Under the pieces are notes generated by a model, which saw only the letters and a list, made by a program, of their open reading frames with translations, was not told the DNA's origin and made no database searches. Below, one piece after another: positions 1-5,722 of a stretch of 7,132 nucleotides of DNA (positions are counted from its first letter, which is position 1; each line of letters begins with the position of its first letter). Position numbers and translations under genes: made by a program. Source of the DNA: Clostridium sp. Lineage in GTDB: Bacteria > Bacillota > Clostridia > Acetivibrionales > Acetivibrionaceae. Where the stretch lies: positions 1 to 7,132 of the forward strand of contig DUVG01000002.1 in assembly GCA_012841175.1 (NCBI GenBank). Direction: 5' to 3'.

Positions 1-935
1 TCTCCTGATAACATAATTACACTTGTACCATCATAAATAGCATTTGCAATATCACTAGCTTCTGCCCTTGTGGGGCGTGGATTTCGAATCATTGAATCTA
101 GCATTTGGGTAGCAGTAATAACAGGCTTTCCATTTTTATAGCATTTTTCTATAAGCATTTTTTGTACTATGGGAACTTCTTCAACAGGTATCTCAACTCC
201 CAAATCACCACGGGCTATCATAATTCCATCTGAAACTTCTATTATTTCATCTGCATTTTCAATTGCTTCTCTATTTTCAATCTTTGCAATAACTTTTATA
301 TCTTGTCCTTTATTTTCTTCAAGATTTTTTTTGATTTCTATAACATCAGAGGCTTTTCTTACAAAAGAAGCTGCTATAAAGTCAAATTCATTATCTATAG
401 CAAATTTAATATCTTCAATATCTTTTTCGGTAAGTGGCGGAAGATGTAGATCTATTCCTGGAACATTTACACCTTTATTATCACCTATAATACCACCATT
501 AACTACTGTGCAATGTATGTCTTTATCTTCTATTTTTTCAACTACAAGTTCAACAAGTCCATCATTTATTAAAATGCTGCTGCCTTTTTTTACATCTTTG
601 TACAAGTCTTTGTACGATATAGATGCTTCTTTTTTATCTCCCATTTTATCTTCATTTAAAAGTACAAGTTTATCGTCTTTTTTTAATTTCACTTCCTTAT
701 CTTTAAATTTACCAAGCCTAATTTCTGGCCCTTTTGTATCAATAAGAAGTGGAATAGGAAGATCTAAAGAATCCCTTACTTTTTTGAAGCGTTCAACTCT
801 TTCTTTATGTTCTTCATGGCTTCCATGTGAAAAGTTTAGTCTAGCCACATCCATCCCTTTTAACATAAGTTCTCTTAACATCTCTTCACTCTCTACAGCT
901 GGTCCTAATGTGCAAATTATTTTTGTTTTTCTCAT
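1..935 (-). CDS. pyk: Pyruvate kinase, N-terminal part (cut by window edge)
   Basis: Pyruvate kinase transfers phosphate from phosphoenolpyruvate to ADP, giving pyruvate and ATP, the last step of glycolysis in the cytoplasm. I translated 311 codons from ATG 935-933. An upstream GGAGGT (950-945) lies 9 nt before it, which fixes the start. Visible landmarks are MDVARLNFSHG (residues 28-38, with substrate-binding R32 and cation ligands N34 and S36), IDTKGPEIR (65-73), the B domain at about 70-167, the active-site signature VIAKIEN with catalytic K218 and metal ligand E220, ARGDLGVEIP with D244, and TQMLDSMIRNPRPTRAEAS from T276. The reading frame is open to the left edge and stops in the LSGE motif. 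The rest of the barrel and the C domain are missing only because the window ends. Whether it also carries the C-terminal PEP-utiliser domain of some Firmicute enzymes cannot be seen. The long plus-strand open frame opposite is its shadow. Identity is very secure. Confidence 0.97.
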   Translation of the reverse strand, partial: MRKTKIICTLGPAVESEEMLRELMLKGMDVARLNFSHGSHEEHKERVERFKKVRDSLDLPIPLLIDTKGPEIRLGKFKDKEVKLKKDDKLVLLNEDKMGDKKEASISYKDLYKDVKKGSSILINDGLVELVVEKIEDKDIHCTVVNGGIIGDNKGVNVPGIDLHLPPLTEKDIEDIKFAIDNEFDFIAASFVRKASDVIEIKKNLEENKGQDIKVIAKIENREAIENADEIIEVSDGIMIARGDLGVEIPVEEVPIVQKMLIEKCYKNGKPVITATQMLDSMIRNPRPTRAEASDIANAIYDGTSVIMLSG

Positions 936-1031
936 GCTATCTATACCTCCATAAATCTAAAACATTTCTTTTTAAAAGTATTTATTCTTTAACTTAGTAA
1001 CTTACAATAAAGACACACTTTTTTGCAAATG

Positions 1032-1065
1032 TATTCGAATATTTTGTGAATATTCTGCGAATATT
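1032..1065. repeat. Triple GAATATT repeat with 11-bp period, candidate operator
   Basis: GAATATT occurs at 1037-1043, 1048-1054 and 1059-1065, exactly 11 bp apart each time, so all three copies face nearly the same side of the helix. The last two copies also form a perfect hyphenated dyad, AATATTC-TGC-GAATATT (1049-1065). The first copy sits in the 10-bp palindrome TATTCGAATA (1032-1041). The block lies just downstream of the predicted pyruvate kinase -10 box, covering about +1 to +31. That is where a repressor would block initiation or early elongation. I could not assign it to a known regulator; the Rex and ARG-box consensus sequences fit poorly. Confidence 0.5.
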
Positions 1066-1068
1066 AGT

Positions 1069-1097
1069 ATGATAACACCTTTTTTACTTTAGGGCAA
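1069..1097 (-). promoter_or_regulatory. Probable sigma-A promoter of pyruvate kinase
   Basis: Read on the minus strand, TTGCCC (1097-1092, 4/6 to TTGACA) is followed by a 17-nt spacer and TATCAT (1074-1069, 5/6 to TATAAT). Transcription would start near 1062, giving a 5' leader of about 125 nt before the pyruvate kinase ATG. The start point falls inside the GAATATT repeats at 1037-1065. This is inferred from consensus matching only. AT-rich DNA yields chance matches, but this is the best-spaced pair on this strand. Confidence 0.5.
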
Positions 1098-1146
1098 TAG
1101 AGCTAAAAAAAAGGAATAATTATTTTCTAAAAACATATATTACAAC

Positions 1147-1175
1147 TTGAAATATTAACGGTATTTTGATAAACT
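1147..1175 (+). promoter_or_regulatory. Possible promoter of the LtaS-like gene
   Basis: TTGAAA (1147-1152), a 17-nt spacer and TAAACT (1170-1175) form a sigma-A-like pair about 70 nt before the LtaS-like ATG. The implied start near 1182 gives a leader of about 63 nt. The hexamers match 5/6 and 4/6. The rest of the 936-1245 gene-free stretch holds the pyruvate kinase promoter and repeats, plus an A/T-rich imperfect inverted repeat (CCTTTTTT near 1078 against AAAAAAGG ending at 1114). I see no small gene in it. Confidence 0.45.
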
Positions 1176-1225
1176 TCTATAAAGTTAAATTACTTTTATA
1201 AAAAATACCAGGACTTAAATTGGTA
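1160..1225 (+). repeat. Overlapping inverted repeats in the LtaS-like leader
   Basis: GGTATTTT (1160-1167) is complementary to AAAATACC (1202-1209), and inside it AACTT/AAGTT (1172-1176/1182-1186) form a small hairpin. The segment TACCA (1206-1210) can instead pair with TGGTA (1221-1225), which ends 7 nt before the AAGGAG ribosome binding site (1233-1238). The two pairings exclude each other because they share 1206-1209. If transcription starts near 1182 the left arm is not in the RNA, and the structure would then be DNA-level or meaningless. Arms are short, so chance is a real possibility. Confidence 0.25.
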
Positions 1226-1245
1226 GTATCAGAAGGAGATATACA

Positions 1246-3099
1246 ATGAGAAAAATATACATAAGCAAAAATTACATTAATATTATAGCAATAGTGGCTT
1301 TTTCATTTGCCTTATCAATTGTAGGAGTTCAAATTTCATCTGTTTTTTCTTTAGTAGTTGTGTGGAGATTTATAAAGTCCCCAATTTTATTAATTATGAA
1401 TACATTACCTATAACTATGTTTATGCTATTTGTATTTTTTATAACTTCAAGACTTTGGGCATCCTTCTTTTTTGGAGGAACACCTTTTTTAATTTTTCAT
1501 TTTGTAAACCGGTTTAAAATACGTCTTCGTCACGAACCCTTTGTACCAGCTGATATATACCTTGGAAATGAATCCACAAAAGTTATTAATTTGTCCCAAC
1601 TTCCATTTAATGCTAAATTGTATGCTTTAATAGCACTATTTGTTCTTTTTTCATTGTTCTTACTTATATATATAAAATCCAAACCAATGAAGTTACTTCC
1701 GAGAAGCATTGGAGTTTTATTGACAGTTGTGCTGTCTATCTTTTTATATAATACAGCCTATAGCAGCACATCCTTTTATAATAAATTTAAAATATATGGT
1801 TCTCAATATTCTCAAATAGATGTGGTAAATTCAAGAGGATTTATTTATTCCTTCTTAATTAAAACCCACACCTTTGATTTACCTGTACCTGAAGGATATT
1901 CTCCTTCCGATTCTGAAAATATACTTTCTAAATATAATGTAGAAAAAGAAGATAATGTTAAGCTTCCTCATATCATTGCAATAATGAGCGAAGCATTCTT
2001 AGATATAGATAAGGTAGAACAAATTGAGTTTAATAATGGCTATAATCCATTGGAAAATTTTAATAAAATCACTGCCCAATCTTATTACGGCAAAATTGTT
2101 ACAACTATTTTTGGTGGAGGTACTTCAGATAGTGAATTTTCCTTTCTTACAGGACATTCAAAAACCACACTTAGTGATTTTGCAAATCCTTATATTAATT
2201 TAATCCGTAAAGACACCTATGCACTTCCATGGATACTAGGATCAAAAGGTTATAAAACAACAGGATTTCACCCAGGTTTTCCTTGGTTCTATAATAGATA
2301 TAATGTATACGATTATTTAGGATTTCAAAATATATTTTTTATAGATGATATGGATATTGATAGAGAAAACACTTATTATGTATCTGATATGGACACATTT
2401 AAATTTCTTTTGGATGATTTTGATAATCACTTGAATAATTATCCAGACAACCCTTATTTTAATTTTACTGTAACCATTGAAAATCATGGTCCATATGCAA
2501 ATTATGATATGGGGAATCCTGAAATTATAAAAAAAGAAAGTGTAGATAGTGAATATTATCATATAGTAAATAATTACGCCAATGGACTTATGAGTTGTGA
2601 CAAAGCCCTAGGCTACCTGATTGAACAACTGGAAAAAATAAATGAGCCTGTGGTTTTATTGTACTTTTCAGATCATCTTCCCCTATTGGGTGAAAATTTC
2701 TCTGGCTATAAAGCCATGAACTACAATATTGGAACATCGGAGGATTTGGAAGCATACTTAAACACTTACGAGACACCTTATTTTATCTGGAGCAACAACC
2801 TTGCAAAAAACTTGTTAAAGGATCAGGGTAAAATCCCCTTTGTAGGTAAAGCACCATATATAAGTGTTCACTACATGGCATTAGAGCTTTTTGATTATAT
2901 TGGTTTAAATGACACTGAATATTTTCAATACTTAAGAGAACTTAGAGAAGAATTTCCGGTTATGACTAGCAGATTTTACAAAACTCGGGATGGCATATTT
3001 ACAGAGGAATTAAACCAATACCAAACAGAAAAAATAAATGAGTACAAACTTTTACAGTACTACATGCTTTTTGATAAAGACGTTGAATCTCTTCGCTAA
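1246..3099 (+). CDS. LtaS-like polyglycerol-phosphate (lipoteichoic acid) synthase, sulfatase fold
   Basis: The 617-residue product has the LtaS architecture: five hydrophobic segments (about 11-37, 46-67, 70-88, 124-143, 152-169), a linker, and an extracellular alkaline-phosphatase/sulfatase-type domain from about residue 240. All expected catalytic positions are present: metal ligand E249 (IIAIMSEAF), nucleophile T293 (GGGTSDSEF), H342 with W347 and R351 (GFHPGFPWFYNR), H414 (IENHGPY), and D476-H477 (FSDHLPLLG). Such enzymes move glycerol-phosphate from phosphatidylglycerol onto a growing lipoteichoic acid chain outside the membrane. The length is close to characterised LtaS proteins (about 650). 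The start is supported by AAGGAG (1233-1238), 7 nt before ATG. It appears monocistronic, since the next gene has its own promoter-like sequence. Close relatives include primases and other phosphoglycerol or phosphoethanolamine transferases, so the exact acceptor is uncertain. Confidence 0.88.
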   Translation: MRKIYISKNYINIIAIVAFSFALSIVGVQISSVFSLVVVWRFIKSPILLIMNTLPITMFMLFVFFITSRLWASFFFGGTPFLIFHFVNRFKIRLRHEPFVPADIYLGNESTKVINLSQLPFNAKLYALIALFVLFSLFLLIYIKSKPMKLLPRSIGVLLTVVLSIFLYNTAYSSTSFYNKFKIYGSQYSQIDVVNSRGFIYSFLIKTHTFDLPVPEGYSPSDSENILSKYNVEKEDNVKLPHIIAIMSEAFLDIDKVEQIEFNNGYNPLENFNKITAQSYYGKIVTTIFGGGTSDSEFSFLTGHSKTTLSDFANPYINLIRKDTYALPWILGSKGYKTTGFHPGFPWFYNRYNVYDYLGFQNIFFIDDMDIDRENTYYVSDMDTFKFLLDDFDNHLNNYPDNPYFNFTVTIENHGPYANYDMGNPEIIKKESVDSEYYHIVNNYANGLMSCDKALGYLIEQLEKINEPVVLLYFSDHLPLLGENFSGYKAMNYNIGTSEDLEAYLNTYETPYFIWSNNLAKNLLKDQGKIPFVGKAPYISVHYMALELFDYIGLNDTEYFQYLRELREEFPVMTSRFYKTRDGIFTEELNQYQTEKINEYKLLQYYMLFDKDVESLR

Positions 3100-3134
3100 A
3101 AATCTGGTTCTTTAATATATTTTTGCGTTTTAAC

Positions 3135-3163
3135 TTGATTTAAACCATACTTTTCTATAAAAT
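3135..3163 (+). promoter_or_regulatory. Probable sigma-A promoter of the GH5 cellulase
   Basis: TTGATT (3135-3140, 4/6) and TAAAAT (3158-3163, 5/6) are separated by exactly 17 nt, 36 bases after the LtaS-like stop codon. Transcription would begin near 3170. That gives the cellulase its own message, with a leader of about 75 nt containing the hairpin at 3186-3216. An overlapping TATAAA (3156-3161) is at poorer spacing. Confidence 0.5.
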
Positions 3164-3185
3164 TATAAGTAGAAGGCTATCGTAA

Positions 3186-3228
3186 ATAATTCAAGCATTT
3201 AATATGCATGAATTATATATATTTTTTT
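3186..3228 (+). terminator. Hairpin plus T-tract before the cellulase, terminator or leader attenuator
   Basis: Two 13-nt arms (3186-3198 and 3204-3216) pair with a single mismatch around a 5-nt loop TTAAT. The stem is followed by ATATA and then seven T residues (3222-3228). The stem is mostly A-T, so as an intrinsic terminator it would be weak. It lies after the probable cellulase promoter and directly before the AGGGGG ribosome binding site. It could end read-through from the LtaS-like gene, attenuate the cellulase transcript, or shape ribosome access. Confidence 0.5.
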
Positions 3229-3229
3229 A

Positions 3230-3235
3230 AGGGGG
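3230..3235 (+). promoter_or_regulatory. Ribosome binding site deciding the cellulase start
   Basis: AGGGGG is an AGGxGG-type Shine-Dalgarno sequence. It is 10 nt from ATG 3246 but only 4 nt from the in-frame ATG 3240. The longer spacing is more usual, and the 3246 start gives a classical MKK signal-peptide beginning. The difference is two residues (MF). Confidence 0.5.
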
Positions 3236-3245
3236 AAGTATGTTT

Positions 3246-4940
3246 ATGAAAAAAATTGTTGGAGGACTTGCCTTATCCATAACACTAGTTGTCCTTTTTT
3301 CTTTTTTATCGGTAAGTTTTATGGATGTAAATGCAAGTACAGTTGACCACTGGAATGATGACTGGCTGCACGTATCAGGCAATAAGATCTATGACATGTA
3401 TGGAAATGAAGTGTGGCTAACTGGTGCTAACTGGTTTGGTTTTAATTGTAGCGAAAATGTTTTTCACGGAGCTTGGTATGATGTTTATGACATTTTATGT
3501 GATGTAGCTGATAGAGGTATTAACCTTCTAAGAATTCCTATCTCCACAGAGCTTTTATATAGCTGGATGACTGGAAAGCCAAACCCTGTTTCAAGTGTTA
3601 CTGCAAGTAACAATCCACCATATCATGTTTGTAACCCTGATTTTTATGACCCTGAAGCAGATGGACCTAAAAACAGTATGGAGATTTTCGATATCATAAT
3701 GGGGTATTGTAAAGAATTGGGTATAAAGGTTATGATTGATATTCACAGTCCTCATGCTGACAACTCTGGTCACGTTTATAACTTATGGTATGGACTAGAA
3801 ACTGAAACTGCAGGTCTTATCACTACTAAAAAGTGGATTGATACTTTAGTTTGGCTAACTGACAAATATAAAAATGATGATACAATAATTGCAATGGACC
3901 TAAAAAACGAGCCTCATGGAAAACGTGGTTATACAGGTCCTGTTCCTGATGATATGGCAATATGGGATGATTCTACCCGTGAAAACAACTGGAAGTATGC
4001 TGCTGAAACATGTGCAAAAGCCATATTAGATGTAAACCCAAATATGTTAATAATGATTGAAGGTATTGAACAATATCCTAAGACTGAGCTAGGCTTTACA
4101 TATGACGATCCTGACGTTTTTGGTGCCTCTGGAGATGCTGCTCCATATCATCCTGGATGGTGGGGCGGAAACTTACGCGGTGTTAGAGATTATCCTATTG
4201 ATTTAGGACCTCTAAATAGTCAAATTGTCTATTCACCACACGAATACGGACCTTCAGTTTATGCACAGCCTTGGTTTGATAAAGATTTTACTCTTAAAAC
4301 TTTAGAAGATGACTATATGTACGACACTTGGGCATATATTCACCACGAAGGAATTGCACCACTTTTTATTGGTGAGTGGGGTGGACATATGGACGGAGGA
4401 AAAAACCAAAAATGGATGACTATACTAAGAGATTATATAATTGAACATCGTTTCCACCATACATTTTGGTGTATAAACCCTAACTCTGGTGATACAGGTG
4501 GTTTAGTAGGAAATGATTGGTCTACATGGGATGAAGCAAAATACGGATTGCTTAAAAAAGCATTGTGGCAAGATTCTAATGGTAAATTTATCGGACTTGA
4601 CCATAGAGTGCCCCTTGGTAAAAACGGTGTTTCCTTAGGAGAACATTATGGTATGGATAATCCACCTATTACTCCTCCACCACATACACAAACGCCAACA
4701 CCGAATCCTACTCCAACTCCTACTCCTATTGAAGATTTTATTTATGGAGATATTAATGATGATGGTTTAGTTAATTCCGTGGACTATATGTTATTAACTA
4801 GAATAATTCTTGAAATACCTGTAGCTAATATTAATGAAGATGCTGGTGATGTGAATCGTGATGGTAAAATAGATACAAGAGATGCTATTATTTTATCAAG
4901 ATATCTTCTAGAAATTATTGATTCTATTCCTATGAATTAA
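3246..4940 (+). CDS. Secreted GH5 endoglucanase with C-terminal type I dockerin (cellulosomal)
   Basis: The product is 564 residues from ATG 3246 (566 from ATG 3240). It starts with a signal peptide: MKK, a hydrophobic core to about residue 25, and a probable cut after VNA near residue 31. The glycoside hydrolase family 5 module spans roughly 33-470. Landmarks are R96 (LLRIPI), H167 (DIHSPH), the acid/base E222 in KNEP, H332 and Y334 in HEYGP, and nucleophile E377 in IGEWGG. These retaining enzymes mostly cleave internal beta-1,4-glucan bonds, so endoglucanase is the likely activity, though other beta-glucanase specificities occur in GH5. A Pro/Thr linker (about 473-494) leads to a dockerin with two calcium-binding repeats starting at D502 and D535. 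This module docks the enzyme on cohesins of a scaffoldin encoded elsewhere. A promoter and hairpin lie upstream, and a strong terminator follows 22 nt after the stop. Confidence 0.95.
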   Translation: MKKIVGGLALSITLVVLFSFLSVSFMDVNASTVDHWNDDWLHVSGNKIYDMYGNEVWLTGANWFGFNCSENVFHGAWYDVYDILCDVADRGINLLRIPISTELLYSWMTGKPNPVSSVTASNNPPYHVCNPDFYDPEADGPKNSMEIFDIIMGYCKELGIKVMIDIHSPHADNSGHVYNLWYGLETETAGLITTKKWIDTLVWLTDKYKNDDTIIAMDLKNEPHGKRGYTGPVPDDMAIWDDSTRENNWKYAAETCAKAILDVNPNMLIMIEGIEQYPKTELGFTYDDPDVFGASGDAAPYHPGWWGGNLRGVRDYPIDLGPLNSQIVYSPHEYGPSVYAQPWFDKDFTLKTLEDDYMYDTWAYIHHEGIAPLFIGEWGGHMDGGKNQKWMTILRDYIIEHRFHHTFWCINPNSGDTGGLVGNDWSTWDEAKYGLLKKALWQDSNGKFIGLDHRVPLGKNGVSLGEHYGMDNPPITPPPHTQTPTPNPTPTPTPIEDFIYGDINDDGLVNSVDYMLLTRIILEIPVANINEDAGDVNRDGKIDTRDAIILSRYLLEIIDSIPMN

Positions 4941-4962
4941 ATAAATATATTTTTAAAAATCT

Positions 4963-4994
4963 AAAAAGTCGCATCTAATTAGATGCGACTTTTT
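4963..4994. terminator. Bidirectional rho-independent terminator between convergent genes
   Basis: A perfect 32-bp palindrome has the half-site AAAAAGTCGCATCTAA. It folds into a 14-bp stem with an AATT loop, and T5 follows the GC-containing stem core in either direction. It sits 22 nt after the GH5 stop and 53 nt after the stop of the convergent GtrA-like gene, so it can serve both. A separate short palindrome, ATTTTTAAAAAT (4949-4960), lies just before it. Confidence 0.93.
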
Positions 4995-5047
4995 ATTACT
5001 TATATTTAAATATTAAACTGGTAAACAATTGGCTTTGGCAATTTTCT

Positions 5048-5563
5048 TTATTTATAAATAACTTTCTTGTACAAAATAAAGTTCCAACATACCACCATTC
5101 CCATAACTAATATTTTAGAAATCTTAGGCATAATGCCGATTTCATCACTCAAGAAATACAATAATGCACTAGTTGCAATTAAATTAAATATAAATAAAAT
5201 ACTATACTGCCTTAATTGCTTAAAAATATTAACTTTTGATTTGAAAGACCAGTATCTGTTGAGAAGAAAGTTAACCCAAAATGCAACTACATAGGCAATG
5301 GCGTTAGCAAATAAATACCTGTATGTACCCCTTTCAAAGCTGCTTTTCATAAATCTTTCTGCAATTTCTTTTACAGGTGTATAGCCACCTGGAGGAAATT
5401 TTACAAATATAAGTTCATTAAATATGTTAAACAAAAAATATTCAATGGCAAATCCCGTAAAACCCGTAATTACATACCTCTTCATTTGCGAAAAAGTTTC
5501 TGGTGTCAGCATATCAGAAAAGAACTTGTACTTTCTTAGTTTATCAAGTATTTTTTCAATCAA
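5048..5563 (-). CDS. GtrA/GtcA-family membrane protein, likely lipid-linked sugar flippase
   Basis: This 171-residue protein has the four-helix GtrA layout: hydrophobic segments at about 30-50, 82-101, 122-138 and 148-166. The family hallmark NFLLNRYWSFKSK (98-110) follows the second helix. GtrA-family proteins are thought to move undecaprenyl-phosphate-linked sugars across the membrane for later transfer to O-antigen, teichoic acid or other surface polymers. I chose the TTG start at 5563 because GGAGG (5576-5572) lies 8 nt before it. A longer frame from TTG 5578 would place that ribosome binding site inside the gene. It is longer than a typical GtrA (about 120-140 residues), with an N-terminal cytosolic extension of about 28 residues and an enlarged, charged loop between helices 1 and 2 (about 51-80, PPGGYTP then KEIAERF). 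The usual partner glycosyltransferase is not adjacent. It is a single-gene unit with its own promoter. Confidence 0.85.
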   Translation of the reverse strand: MIEKILDKLRKYKFFSDMLTPETFSQMKRYVITGFTGFAIEYFLFNIFNELIFVKFPPGGYTPVKEIAERFMKSSFERGTYRYLFANAIAYVVAFWVNFLLNRYWSFKSKVNIFKQLRQYSILFIFNLIATSALLYFLSDEIGIMPKISKILVMGMVVCWNFILYKKVIYK

Positions 5564-5571
5564 TATTAACT

Positions 5572-5576
5572 CCTCC
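5572..5576 (-). promoter_or_regulatory. Ribosome binding site deciding the GtrA-like start
   Basis: GGAGG on the minus strand, within GGAGGAG, lies 8 nt before TTG 5563. This argues for the unusual TTG initiator there rather than TTG 5578, which directly abuts this site and has no Shine-Dalgarno sequence of its own. No ATG occurs in frame before residue 18 of the protein. Confidence 0.7.
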
Positions 5577-5609
5577 AAATGCTACAAAATTAAAAGAAAA
5601 TACGATTTA

Positions 5610-5638
5610 ATTATAGCAAGGTACACATAAAAAAGCAA
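5610..5638 (-). promoter_or_regulatory. Extended -10 sigma-A promoter of the GtrA-like gene
   Basis: On the minus strand, a perfect TATAAT (5615-5610) is preceded by TGC, giving the extended -10 form TGCTATAAT. TTGCTT (5638-5633) lies 17 nt upstream. Transcription would start near 5603, about 40 nt before the TTG codon. This is the best promoter match in the window. Confidence 0.75.
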
Positions 5639-5680
5639 ATTAAGACAAAATCATTATTTGAATGAATTTATTGTCCTATA

Positions 5681-5715
5681 TAAATAATAATCGGCTAAAT
5701 CCCTATTATTATTTA
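5681..5715 (-). repeat. A/T-only inverted repeat after the ABC ATPase gene
   Basis: TAAATAATAAT (5681-5691) and its exact complement (5705-5715) are 11-nt arms around a 13-nt loop, starting 7 nt beyond the ATPase stop codon. With no G-C pairs and no clean T-tract it would be a weak terminator at best. I see no better terminator for the importer operon before the GtrA-like promoter. Confidence 0.3.
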
Positions 5716-5722
5716 ACAACCA

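Noticed and set aside
169..954. Long plus-strand open frame of 261 codons rich in Ser, Ile and Phe
   Set aside because: It lies wholly antisense to the well-recognised pyruvate kinase, has no ribosome binding site and shows a low-complexity composition typical of a shadow frame.
1078..1114. Imperfect inverted repeat CCTTTTTT/AAAAAAGG in the divergent intergenic region as a possible terminator
   Set aside because: It is a homopolymer-driven pairing with a bulge, lacks a following T-tract and overlaps the predicted pyruvate kinase promoter, so chance complementarity is more likely.
1231..1248. Ribosome binding region AGAAGGAGATATACA resembles the phage T7 gene 10 leader used in expression vectors
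   Set aside because: The flanking sequence is ordinary AT-rich clostridial DNA with no vector sites, and the following codons belong to the native gene. The likeness is explained by a strong consensus Shine-Dalgarno sequence in AT-rich surroundings.
4662..4727. Repetitive CCA/ACT/CCT codons that look like a short tandem repeat
   Set aside because: They encode the Pro/Thr interdomain linker of the cellulase, as is common in cellulosomal enzymes. They are not a CRISPR array or a mobile repeat.
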